From assembly GCA_024278155.1 (NCBI GenBank), contig JAJRTT010000551.1, positions 1 through 6,426 of the forward strand: 6,426 bases of DNA. The letters are read 5' to 3'. Each line of letters starts with the position of its first letter. Position 1 is the first letter of the stretch. The notes under the pieces are model-generated. The model was given only the letters and a program-made list of their open reading frames with translations. It did not search any database and was not told the origin of the DNA. Made by a program: the position numbers and the translations under genes. Source of the stretch: Bacteroidota bacterium. GTDB lineage: Bacteria > Bacteroidota > Bacteroidia > Bacteroidales > JAADJA01. Below, in pieces: positions 1 to 6,409 of this stretch.

Positions 1-24
1 CACCGAAATATTAACAAAAACAAA

Positions 25-1089
25 ATGGGCAACAACATAATCACAAGCAAAGAAAGATCGGAAACCGATTTTTCATTCGAAGGGGTTCAGGTGAACATAC
101 TCGAAAACAGGATAAATGAAACCACACGCTTTAAGGATAAATTACAGGAAATTGGATTGTTTCCGTTAAAGCCCTGGGAGATAAGTATCTTTCAGGTAAA
201 TATGGGCCGTATGTGCAACCAGACATGCAAACACTGCCATGTGGATGCCGGTCCCAACCGGACCGAAATCATGACGCGCGAAACCATGCTCGAATGTATC
301 GAAGCAATTGGGACTGGCCCTTTTGTGACCATTGACCTTACGGGCGGTGCACCGGAGTACAACCCTCATTTCAGGTGGTTCATCGAAAAAATCCGTGAAC
401 GTTTTGCCGACATCGAAATCATTGTGCGCAGCAACCTCACCATCATCAACGAAAGTGAGCAATATTTTGATTTGCCCGATTTTTACGCAAAGCACAAACT
501 GACCGTCATTTCGTCCATGCCTTGCTATACGGAAGAAAATGTGGACAGTCAAAGGGGCAGGGGCGTGTTTGAAAGATCCATTGCCGCTTTGAAAAAACTG
601 AATAAAGTTGGTTATGGACAGCAAGGTTCCGGCCTGAAGTTGCACCTGGTTTATAATCCGGGCGGGGATGCACTTCCCGGCGGACAGGTGCAACTTGAGC
701 TGGATTACAAAAAGCAATTGTGGGACAATCACGAAATCGTGTTCGACCAGTTATACACAATTACCAATATGCCCATCAACCGTTTCCTGAAATATCTTAT
801 TCGGCAGGGCAAATATGAAGAATACATGCAAAAACTGATCGATAGTTTTAATCCATCGGCGGCCATGACGGTGATGTGCCGCGATACTTTGTCCATCGAC
901 TGGCGGGGCTACATTTATGATTGCGATTTTAACCAGCAATTGGATTTGCTGGTCGAAAAATCCGCTTCCCAACACATCAGGGATTTTGATTTCAAAAAGC
1001 TTTCCAACCGGGAAATCGTTATCGGGCAGCATTGTTTTGGCTGTACCGCCGGCGAAGGTTCCAGTTGCCAGGGCGCCTTGGATCTGTAA
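25..1089 (+). CDS. arsS: Arsenosugar biosynthesis radical SAM protein ArsS
   Basis: Radical SAM enzyme of the ArsS family, which couples the 5'-deoxyadenosyl group of SAM to a dimethylated arsenic species, giving the precursor of arsenosugars. The protein has 354 residues, normal for the family. The CX3CX2C iron-sulfur motif is at C64, C68 and C71, within the ArsS-typical context CNQTCKHCHVDAGP. A glycine-rich TGGAPE at about 106-111 fits the SAM-binding GGE-type motif. The C-terminal DUF3641 region (from about 200) has further cysteines at C285, C300, C337, C340 and C348, probably for an auxiliary cluster or substrate binding. It is cytosolic, with no signal peptide. The ATG at 25 is the first in frame and follows an A-rich leader typical of Bacteroidota, but the frame stays open to base 1, so a start left of the window cannot be excluded. 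Downstream genes of the same pathway support the call. Confidence 0.93.
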   Translation: MGNNIITSKERSETDFSFEGVQVNILENRINETTRFKDKLQEIGLFPLKPWEISIFQVNMGRMCNQTCKHCHVDAGPNRTEIMTRETMLECIEAIGTGPFVTIDLTGGAPEYNPHFRWFIEKIRERFADIEIIVRSNLTIINESEQYFDLPDFYAKHKLTVISSMPCYTEENVDSQRGRGVFERSIAALKKLNKVGYGQQGSGLKLHLVYNPGGDALPGGQVQLELDYKKQLWDNHEIVFDQLYTITNMPINRFLKYLIRQGKYEEYMQKLIDSFNPSAAMTVMCRDTLSIDWRGYIYDCDFNQQLDLLVEKSASQHIRDFDFKKLSNREIVIGQHCFGCTAGEGSSCQGALDL

Positions 1090-1097
1090 AATGGCCA

Positions 1098-1144
1098 AAC
1101 CTTTCAGGTCGAAGCAGGATTGTGCTTTGGCGACCTGAAAGGTT
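1098..1144. repeat. Hairpin 1: 14-bp perfect inverted repeat after arsS
   Basis: AACCTTTCAGGTCG (1098-1111) is perfectly inverted as CGACCTGAAAGGTT (1131-1144). The 19-base loop can extend the stem by AAGCA/TGCTT (1112-1116 with 1123-1127), leaving a GGATTG loop and a 3-base bulge. It begins 9 bases after the arsS stop codon. No run of T follows directly, so it is not a textbook Rho-independent terminator. It could be a REP-like dispersed palindrome, a 3'-end RNA stabiliser or a weak terminator. The arm is closely related to that of the neighbouring hairpin. Confidence 0.85.
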
Positions 1145-1158
1145 GAAAACAATTCCCC

Positions 1159-1204
1159 AACCAGTCGGGTCGCCCCCCTCGGGCTTTCGCCGACCCGACT
1201 GGTT
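1159..1204. repeat. Hairpin 2: 14-bp perfect inverted repeat related to hairpin 1
   Basis: AACCAGTCGGGTCG (1159-1172) is perfectly inverted as CGACCCGACTGGTT (1191-1204) around an 18-base loop that is C-rich and contains CCC and GGG runs. Its left arm matches that of hairpin 1 at 11 of 14 positions (shared pattern AACCnnTCnGGTCG), and 14 bases separate the two. A short TTTT ends the right arm, so it could act as a weak terminator for arsS. The similarity of the pair suggests a duplicated or mobile palindromic element rather than two unrelated terminators. Confidence 0.85.
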
Positions 1205-1308
1205 TTGGCATGGAAGTGTAGATTCGTGGACATTGTCCGGTTGATATGCGTTATTCAAAATGATTGTAATGTTTTAAAAATTCCTGCGACACATCAACTG
1301 AAAATTAC

Positions 1309-1316
1309 TAAATTTG
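1309..1316 (+). promoter_or_regulatory. Possible Bacteroidota-type -7 box for the sigma-54 activator gene
   Basis: TAAATTTG matches the Bacteroidota sigma-A -7 consensus TAnnTTTG and lies 26 bases before the ATG at 1343, giving a leader of about 20 bases. No convincing TTTG was found at -33; the nearest candidate, CTG at 1284-1286, is weak. It suggests that the regulator is transcribed independently of arsS by the housekeeping sigma factor. Confidence 0.35.
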
Positions 1317-1342
1317 TGATTATAATCAAGCATTGATAGATA

Positions 1343-3133
1343 ATGACCAGAGGAATACTGTCTTCAAAGTTTTTGGAACTTGCCGGTTTTACGATTGAAA
1401 ACCTTCCAGGGGCTGTTTTCTGGATTGATTCAAAAGGTGAAATAGAACTTGCGAACACTACGGCAAGCAAGCGGCTTGGGTTTTCTATTGGAGAGCTTAC
1501 CTCCATGTCCTTCCTTGATATTTGCCCCGATTTGTCAGGGAAGGATTGGAATGGGTTATGGGGGAAAATCCGAACAGAAAAAGTGGTGAATATCGAAACC
1601 TCCCACAAAAGAAAGAATGGTGAAGTTTTCCCGGTATTGATTAAATCGAACTTCGTTAATTTTCAGGGGAAAGAGTATTCCGTGAGTGTCGCACTTGATA
1701 TTTCCAAAAGGGTGGAAGCCGAAAAAAGCATCCTTGACCGGAATAAATTATTGAACGATACCATCAATTCCCTCACCCATCCCTTTTATGTAATTGATGC
1801 AAAAAACTACAATATCATCCTCGCCAATAAAGCCTCGGGTTTCAACAATTTCAAGGGACGGATTACCTGTCATGAACTTACCCATGCTTCCGATAAACCC
1901 TGTGACGGAAAAGATCATATTTGCCCGGTGGCCGAAATCAAAAGAACGGACAAGCCCTATACGGTGGAACATGTCCACAAAGATTTGGACGGGAACAATG
2001 CATTTTATGAGGTCCATGCCTATCCCATCCATAATTCCAAAGGCGAAATCGAAAATATCATCGAATACAGTATTGATATTACCGATAGGAAAAAAGCAGA
2101 TGACGACCTAAGAAAAGCTTTGCAGGAAGTAAAGCACCTGAAAAACCAACTGGAAGCCGAAAATGTTTATTTGCAGGACGAAATAAAGACCGATCATAAT
2201 TTTGAGGAAATCATAAGCAAAAGCAAGGAGTTCAATAAAGTTTTGAACCAGGTTCAGCAGGTTGCCTCAACGGAAGCCTCCGTGTTGATCCTTGGTGAAA
2301 CGGGCACGGGAAAGGAATTGCTTGCGCGCGCAGTTCACAATATCAGCAAAAGGAGGCACAGGCCCCTGGTAAAAGTGAATTGCGCAACCTTACCTGCAAA
2401 TTTGATAGAGAGCGAATTGTTCGGACACGAGAAAGGGGCCTTTACCGGGGCACATTCCCGCAAGATAGGGCGATTTGAACTGGCCAATAAAGGGACGTTG
2501 TTCCTTGACGAGATCGGTGACCTGCCACTTGAATTGCAGACTAAGTTACTGAGGGTTCTGCAGGAGGGCGAGTTTGAGCGACTTGGAAGCTCGCAAACCA
2601 TGAAGGTGGACGTACGCATAATTGCCGCTACCAATGTTAATTTGGAGGAGGCCATTGATGAAAAGAAATTCAGGTCCGATCTATATTATCGCCTGAATGT
2701 TTTCCCCATCACCATTCCCCCCTTAAGGAGAAGGAGGGACGATATCCCTATTTTGGTGAATCATTTCGTGAAGAAATATGCCTTGAAGAACGGCAAAAAT
2801 ATTCGCATTGTCCCGCAAAGGGTAATCAATGCCCTAAAGACTTATGACTGGCCGGGAAATATCAGGGAACTGGAAAACATTATCGAAAGGGGAACGATTA
2901 TTTCGCAGGGCGACCAATTAGAACTTGGGGATTGGATGCCTTCATCGTCACCATCACGAAGTGGTCATAAAAGTTTGGCTTTAAGGGATCACGAAAAAGA
3001 GCATATTCTTGAAATTTTAGAAATGACAGGTTGGCGGGTAAGTGGGGAGCAAGGGGCTGCGAAAGTGCTGGACATGAAGGCCACGACCCTTGAGGCGAGG
3101 ATGAAAAAACTGGGGATTGTACGAAAAAAATAA
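1343..3133 (+). CDS. Sigma-54-dependent transcriptional activator (PAS-PAS-AAA+-Fis HTH)
   Basis: Bacterial enhancer-binding protein that would remodel sigma-54 RNA polymerase using ATP. Two PAS domains come first (about 12-125 and 135-250), each ending in a DIS/DIT motif, followed by a probable coiled-coil linker (about 250-285). The AAA+ domain has Walker A GETGTGKE (318-325), the sigma-54-contacting loop GAFTGA (365-370), Walker B GTLFLDEIG (384-392), the arginine-finger region FRSDLYYRLNV (443-453) and WPGNIREL (503-510). A C-terminal Fis/FhlA-like helix-turn-helix lies at about 550-595. There is no receiver domain or membrane segment, so sensing should be direct and cytosolic through the PAS domains. 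PAS2 has C176, H177, H181, C187, H192 and C194, a possible metal, arsenite or redox site. All key catalytic motifs are intact. Its place between arsS and the thioredoxin-glycosyltransferase pair suggests it controls arsenosugar genes, which is inference. Confidence 0.93.
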   Translation: MTRGILSSKFLELAGFTIENLPGAVFWIDSKGEIELANTTASKRLGFSIGELTSMSFLDICPDLSGKDWNGLWGKIRTEKVVNIETSHKRKNGEVFPVLIKSNFVNFQGKEYSVSVALDISKRVEAEKSILDRNKLLNDTINSLTHPFYVIDAKNYNIILANKASGFNNFKGRITCHELTHASDKPCDGKDHICPVAEIKRTDKPYTVEHVHKDLDGNNAFYEVHAYPIHNSKGEIENIIEYSIDITDRKKADDDLRKALQEVKHLKNQLEAENVYLQDEIKTDHNFEEIISKSKEFNKVLNQVQQVASTEASVLILGETGTGKELLARAVHNISKRRHRPLVKVNCATLPANLIESELFGHEKGAFTGAHSRKIGRFELANKGTLFLDEIGDLPLELQTKLLRVLQEGEFERLGSSQTMKVDVRIIAATNVNLEEAIDEKKFRSDLYYRLNVFPITIPPLRRRRDDIPILVNHFVKKYALKNGKNIRIVPQRVINALKTYDWPGNIRELENIIERGTIISQGDQLELGDWMPSSSPSRSGHKSLALRDHEKEHILEILEMTGWRVSGEQGAAKVLDMKATTLEARMKKLGIVRKK

Positions 3134-3134
3134 T

Positions 3135-3171
3135 CTCCCATTATTTTGGGCAGCCAATTGTTATTTGGGAG
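3135..3171 (+). terminator. Weak stem-loop after the sigma-54 activator gene
   Basis: CTCCCA (3135-3140) can pair with TGGGAG (3166-3171), and inside the loop TTGG (3146-3149) can pair with CCAA (3154-3157). It starts one base after the TAA stop. The stem is short, the loop is large and the nearest T-rich run (3196-3206) is about 25 bases away, so terminator function is doubtful. Confidence 0.2.
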
Positions 3172-3199
3172 GAAGCACGGTGGATTAATTTGTCCTTTT

Positions 3200-3207
3200 T
3201 ATTTTTG
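3200..3207 (+). promoter_or_regulatory. Possible Bacteroidota-type -7 box before the thioredoxin gene
   Basis: TATTTTTG fits TAnnTTTG. A TTTG at 3164-3167 is too far (32 bases) to be a good -33 partner, and another at 3189-3192 is too near. If active, transcription would begin near 3214 and read into the thioredoxin-glycosyltransferase pair. It is an alternative to the sigma-54-like element downstream. Confidence 0.25.
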
Positions 3208-3257
3208 AAAATATGTAAGGTGCTGTTTAAGATTGTCTTGAGTGTGTCAGTTTCCTT

Positions 3258-3273
3258 TGGCATTGGTTTTGGA
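3258..3273 (+). promoter_or_regulatory. Candidate sigma-54 (-24/-12) promoter element
   Basis: TGGCATTGGTTTTGGA resembles the sigma-54 consensus TGGCAYRNNNNTTGCW. The whole -24 half TGGCA is present and the -12 half reads TTGGA instead of TTGCA, with correct spacing. One mismatch falls in the strongly conserved -12 GC pair, and another in the less conserved R position. A start would fall near 3284, just before ATG codons at 3287 and 3302. It lies about 125 bases after the stop of an intact sigma-54 activator gene, which raises its interest. A chance match is quite possible. Confidence 0.3.
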
Positions 3274-3286
3274 AATGGGTTTGCCG

Positions 3287-3652
3287 ATGAAAAATGCTAC
3301 TATGGAAATTACAAGCCCTAAAACAAAACTGATCGTCATCCGAAGGGATAATTTCGAATCAGAAGTATTGCAATGCCCCGTTCCCGTATTCCTGGAGTTT
3401 GGCGCAAGTTGGTGCGGCCCTTGTCATATTATTGCCCCGGGCATTGATAAACTGGCCAGCGAATTTAAAGGAAGGATTAAATTCTGCTTCCTCGATGTGG
3501 ATGAATACCCCGACATCAAGGATGGACTTGGGGTCAGGGACCTGCCAACCATCATTTTGTTCAGGGATGGTGAAGTCGAGGATTTTATTGTTGGCACAAA
3601 ACCTACGCTTGAGGTTAAATCGAGCTTGGAAAAAATACTGTTGAAAAGATGA
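3287..3652 (+). CDS. Thioredoxin family protein
   Basis: Small cytosolic thioredoxin-fold protein, 121 residues from the chosen ATG, close to the usual length of about 105-110. The catalytic WCGPC lies at residues 42-46 (C43, C46), preceded by the strand VPVFLEFGAS. The cis-proline is P87 in the segment RDLPTIILFRDG, and no transmembrane or signal segment is seen. The start is uncertain: the frame also allows GTG 3242, ATG 3275 and ATG 3302. The 3287 ATG was chosen because residues before it do not belong to the fold and the sigma-54-like element would be inside a longer gene. The stop abuts the next ATG with no gap, so the two genes are probably cotranscribed. Within an arsenosugar locus it may provide dithiol reducing power for arsenic methylation or keep arsenic trivalent. 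That role is inferred; the fold and active site are seen directly. Confidence 0.9.
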   Translation: MKNATMEITSPKTKLIVIRRDNFESEVLQCPVPVFLEFGASWCGPCHIIAPGIDKLASEFKGRIKFCFLDVDEYPDIKDGLGVRDLPTIILFRDGEVEDFIVGTKPTLEVKSSLEKILLKR

Positions 3653-4420
3653 ATGCAGAAAAGCGAAGAAGTCGTATTTAAAATCAAAACATTGGACCAA
3701 GATAAAAACCTATTGATAATCTTCATCAAAAACCCCATTGAGGGACTGGTGAAATCGCGGCTTGCAGCAAGCATCGGAGATTATCCCGCATTCTTGATTT
3801 ATAAGGAGTTGCTCAAAAAAGCCCGCGATCTTGCAATATCGACCCCTTTTGCCAAAGCGGTTTTCTATTCCAATTTTATCGATGACAACGATATTTGGGA
3901 AAACGATCTTTTCGGGAAATTCCTCCAGCGGGACGATGGTGTGGGCAACAGGATGAAGAATGCCTTTGCCGATTCTTTTTTGGATGGATTTGAAAGGGTG
4001 GTCTTGACCGGCTCGGATATTATTGGGCTTACACCTGAAATAATCGAACAGGCTTTTGCCGGACTGGATAATTCGGATGTGGTTTTGGGCCCTGCAAAAG
4101 ATGGGGGGTATTACCTTGTGGGGATGAATAAATTGCACACAGGTTTATTTCGGGACATAGACTGGAGTACCGAAAAGGTTTTATCCCAAACCCTAAATAA
4201 AGTTAAAAGCCTGAACCTCTCCCTTAGCCTACTGCCCGAACTTTCGGATTTGGATCGTTTTGATGATTTTCAATATCTGTCGAAAAGTGATCAACAGAAG
4301 TTTGTGAGTATAATAAAAAATATGGAATTTGAGGAAGTTGTTTCTGGAACGATTACTAATTCAAAGCCGGATCTTCAGGGAAATTTGTCCAATAAGCAAA
4401 ATCCTCGCCCAGGTTTTTAA
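3653..4420 (+). CDS. TIGR04282/DUF2064 family arsenosugar biosynthesis glycosyltransferase
   Basis: GT-A-like nucleotidyl/glycosyl transferase of the TIGR04282 (DUF2064) family, which is associated with arsenosugar clusters. The exact donor and acceptor are not established here. Visible family motifs in the 255 residues are IIFIKNPIEGLVKSRLA (22-38), GNRMKNAFADSF (98-109), the GSD metal-site motif at 120-122, GPAKDGGYYLVG (146-157), WSTEKVL (171-177) and the LSDLDRFDDF stretch (197-206). The family fold ends near residue 220; the remaining roughly 35 residues are polar, without a recognisable motif, and partly encoded opposite the end of the yqgE-like gene. The start codon immediately follows the thioredoxin stop, indicating translational coupling. 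It is probably cytosolic. An alternative is a general DUF2064 sugar-nucleotide transferase, but arsS nearby favours the arsenosugar role. Confidence 0.9.
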   Translation: MQKSEEVVFKIKTLDQDKNLLIIFIKNPIEGLVKSRLAASIGDYPAFLIYKELLKKARDLAISTPFAKAVFYSNFIDDNDIWENDLFGKFLQRDDGVGNRMKNAFADSFLDGFERVVLTGSDIIGLTPEIIEQAFAGLDNSDVVLGPAKDGGYYLVGMNKLHTGLFRDIDWSTEKVLSQTLNKVKSLNLSLSLLPELSDLDRFDDFQYLSKSDQQKFVSIIKNMEFEEVVSGTITNSKPDLQGNLSNKQNPRPGF

Positions 4421-4946
4421 GGCTCGATTCCCAAAGTACGTCGATCTTGTCCTGCATCATCCGTTTTGCGTTTGTATTTGAAACCAGCCATGAATTTTTC
4501 TTGAGCTCACCATCCAATTGATTGGCCACCCAACCTGAATATCCCATGAAGAATTTGATTTGGGAAGTTGTGATACGTCCGATGACAATCATCTCTTTAA
4601 CGGCTTCGATGTCGCCGCCCCAGTACAGGCCATCAATTATTTCCATGCTATCAGGAACAAGTTCCCCAAGTGTGTGGATAAAGAACAGGCTATCGGTCTT
4701 CACCGGGCCGCCGAGATAAACCGGTGCCTCAAAAACGGGGAAGTCGGTTATGATGTCTGTCAGGCCCATTTTTACGGGTTTGTTTACGATCAGCCCAAAG
4801 GAGCCCTCGTCGTTATGTTCTGCCAACAATACTACCGAACGTTTGAAGTAATAATCCAGTAAAAAAGGTTCTGAAATAAGGATCCTCCCTTTTGCGGGTT
4901 TCAAATTCGTGGTGTGGATTTTTAAAATGTTATTTATGTCAGTCAT
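4356..4946 (-). CDS. YqgE/AlgH family protein
   Basis: Member of the conserved YqgE/AlgH family (UPF0301/DUF179), small soluble proteins whose molecular role is still unclear; AlgH was named for effects on alginate regulation in Pseudomonas. The 196 residues are of typical length. Family signatures are KGRILIS (19-25), FKRSVVLLAEH (34-44), GSFGLIVNKP (48-57), YLGGPV (77-82), GLYWGGD (106-112) and the FFMGYSGWVANQLDGEL block (132-148). No signal or membrane segment is seen. The ATG follows an A-rich leader. Its last 65 bases overlap the 3' end of the convergent glycosyltransferase gene, and upstream it diverges from the murL-like gene. Nothing ties it functionally to arsenic or to the murL-like gene other than position. 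The family assignment is confident; its function is not known. Confidence 0.92.
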   Translation of the reverse strand: MTDINNILKIHTTNLKPAKGRILISEPFLLDYYFKRSVVLLAEHNDEGSFGLIVNKPVKMGLTDIITDFPVFEAPVYLGGPVKTDSLFFIHTLGELVPDSMEIIDGLYWGGDIEAVKEMIVIGRITTSQIKFFMGYSGWVANQLDGELKKNSWLVSNTNAKRMMQDKIDVLWESSLKNLGEDFAYWTNFPEDPALN

Positions 4947-5008
4947 TGTCAGCGTTTTTTTTCGTTTTTTTGCAGATTGTTTCCTGATTCTTACGGAAAC
5001 CCGAATTG

Positions 5009-5016
5009 CAAAAATA
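5009..5016 (-). promoter_or_regulatory. Possible Bacteroidota-type promoter -7 box for the yqgE-like gene
   Basis: Read on the minus strand, this is TATTTTTG, matching TAnnTTTG, about 62 bases upstream of the ATG. A TTG (CAA at 5039-5041 on the plus strand) lies 22 bases further upstream, near the expected -33 distance. The box would overlap the region just before the murL-like start codon at 5036, so the divergent genes may share or compete for polymerase. No comparable -7 box for the murL-like gene was found on the plus strand. Confidence 0.35.
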
Positions 5017-5035
5017 ATGCCTTTTAAACAAAGTA

Positions 5036-6409
5036 GTGCAAGCTAATACGATTAAATATAAACAACTACGGGCCAAATATGTTTGGTTTGCCTATGAAGA
5101 TTTTTCCTGGGAGGAAACTCCTGCGGACTTGCGAGTCCGGTATCACTTCAATTTGTCAGGCCAATTTCATTTTTATCCAAGGCTTGTTTTCCTAAAAAAG
5201 GATTTCACGAAATGGCCTGTTGATAAAGGCATTCTGGATAATCTGGTTTTTCATTTGGGAATGATCGAATTGATTAGTTATTGGAAAGCAACTTGTTCGC
5301 CAAAGCTGATAATCAAGTCGTTTTACTTGGGCAAAAAACAAATTGCCTGGTGGAAAAAACTTTATTTTCATGGCCTGGGCGAGTTTTTCTATCTCAATGG
5401 TATTGAAACAACCCTGGATGGTTTTGTCAATCTTAAAAGTACTTCATCGAAAAAACTGAAGAGTTTCGATTTCCCATTGAATAATAAAGTACTTGTCCCT
5501 ATTGGCGGTGGAAAGGATTCTGTTGTAACCCTGGAATTGTTGAAAGAGCATTTTGAGGTCGTCCCTTTTATCCTGAACCCGCGTGGTGCAAGTATTGAAA
5601 CAACCAAGGTGGCGGGCTTCCCTGAAGATAAAGTTATAAGCGTTCAACGTTTTTTGGATAAAAAATTACTGGAACTGAACGACAAAGGCTTCCTCAACGG
5701 CCATACCCCTTTTTCGGCCATGCTTGCTTTTGTGGGTTTGATCACGGCCACACTTGGGGGGTTTAGGCATATTGCCCTCTCAAATGAAGCAAGTGCCAAC
5801 GAAGCCACCGAAATGGGATCCGGGGTAAACCACCAATATTCAAAGTCTTTTGAGTTTGAGGAAGATTTCAGATGGTACGTGAAAGAATATATTTCACCGG
5901 AATTGAATTATTTTAGTTTTCTGCGGCCTCTTTCGGAGTTGCAGATCGCAAAATTGTTTTCCGGCTTCCCAAAATATTTCCCCGTATTTAAAAGCTGTAA
6001 TGTGGGGAGCAAAAGCGATAGCTGGTGCGGGGCCTGTCCGAAATGCCTTTTCGTGAATATCATCCTTTCCCCTTTTGTTTCTAAAAAGCAACGGATCGAA
6101 ATCTTTGGAAAAGATTTGTTTGGGGATATGGACTTGAAGGGATACCTGGACGAACTTACGGGAATAAGCGGTGTGAAACCTTTTGAGTGTGTGGGGACGC
6201 TCAATGAGGTGAACATTGCCCTATCTGCCATCATTAATAAGTATGCTGACAACAAATTGCCATCGCTTTTAGACTACCATAAGAATCAAAAATCCTTTAA
6301 AGATTATGGGGAAGGTGGTTTAAAGCAGGAATTGCTTGGGCTTGAAAGCAATCATTGCCTATCTCCCGAATTTTTGAACATATTAAAACAAAAACCCCTT
6401 GAAGGATAA
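5036..6409 (+). CDS. murL: MurL-like UDP-MurNAc-L-Ala-L-Glu epimerase
   Basis: Probable UDP-N-acetyl-alpha-D-muramoyl-L-alanyl-L-glutamate epimerase, which in Xanthomonas uses ATP to convert the terminal L-Glu, added by MurD2, to D-Glu for peptidoglycan. It has 457 residues, matching the roughly 450-residue family. A PP-loop-type ATP motif PIGGGKDS (155-162) lies after an N-terminal domain of about 145 residues. Other conserved-looking segments are SNEASANEAT (249-258), NHQYSKSFEFEEDF (265-278) and a C-terminal cysteine motif with C321 and WCGACPKC (330-337; C331, C334, C337), possibly a metal or cluster site. It is cytosolic. The start is GTG: an in-frame stop lies at 5015-5017 and no in-frame ATG precedes the conserved region. 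The downstream frame overlaps its stop. The adenylating motif alone would also fit other PP-loop ATPases, so the name rests on family resemblance recalled without a search. Confidence 0.75.
   Translation: MQANTIKYKQLRAKYVWFAYEDFSWEETPADLRVRYHFNLSGQFHFYPRLVFLKKDFTKWPVDKGILDNLVFHLGMIELISYWKATCSPKLIIKSFYLGKKQIAWWKKLYFHGLGEFFYLNGIETTLDGFVNLKSTSSKKLKSFDFPLNNKVLVPIGGGKDSVVTLELLKEHFEVVPFILNPRGASIETTKVAGFPEDKVISVQRFLDKKLLELNDKGFLNGHTPFSAMLAFVGLITATLGGFRHIALSNEASANEATEMGSGVNHQYSKSFEFEEDFRWYVKEYISPELNYFSFLRPLSELQIAKLFSGFPKYFPVFKSCNVGSKSDSWCGACPKCLFVNIILSPFVSKKQRIEIFGKDLFGDMDLKGYLDELTGISGVKPFECVGTLNEVNIALSAIINKYADNKLPSLLDYHKNQKSFKDYGEGGLKQELLGLESNHCLSPEFLNILKQKPLEG

Noticed and set aside
166..732. A 188-codon open frame on the minus strand, opposite arsS
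   Set aside because: It lies entirely antisense to a strongly conserved radical SAM gene, and its translation shows no recognisable domain; it is a by-product of arsS codon composition.
1204..1222. TGGCATGGAAGTGTAG after hairpin 2 as a sigma-54 promoter for the regulator
   Set aside because: The TGGCA half is present but the -12 GC is absent at the required spacing, and it is over 100 bases from the ATG.
751..1233. A 160-codon minus-strand open frame running from inside arsS through both hairpins
   Set aside because: No family motif, antisense to arsS, and it would encode through both perfect palindromes; unlikely to be a gene.
3242..3286. N-terminal extension of the thioredoxin from GTG 3242 as a signal peptide or lipoprotein signal
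   Set aside because: The extension has a cysteine and some hydrophobic residues but no basic n-region or proper hydrophobic core, and the cysteine is at position 2 without a lipobox, so a later ATG start is more likely.
4955..4972. T-rich run on the plus strand before the murL-like gene as an intrinsic terminator
   Set aside because: No GC-rich stem precedes it; on the minus strand it is simply the A-rich leader of the yqgE-like gene.
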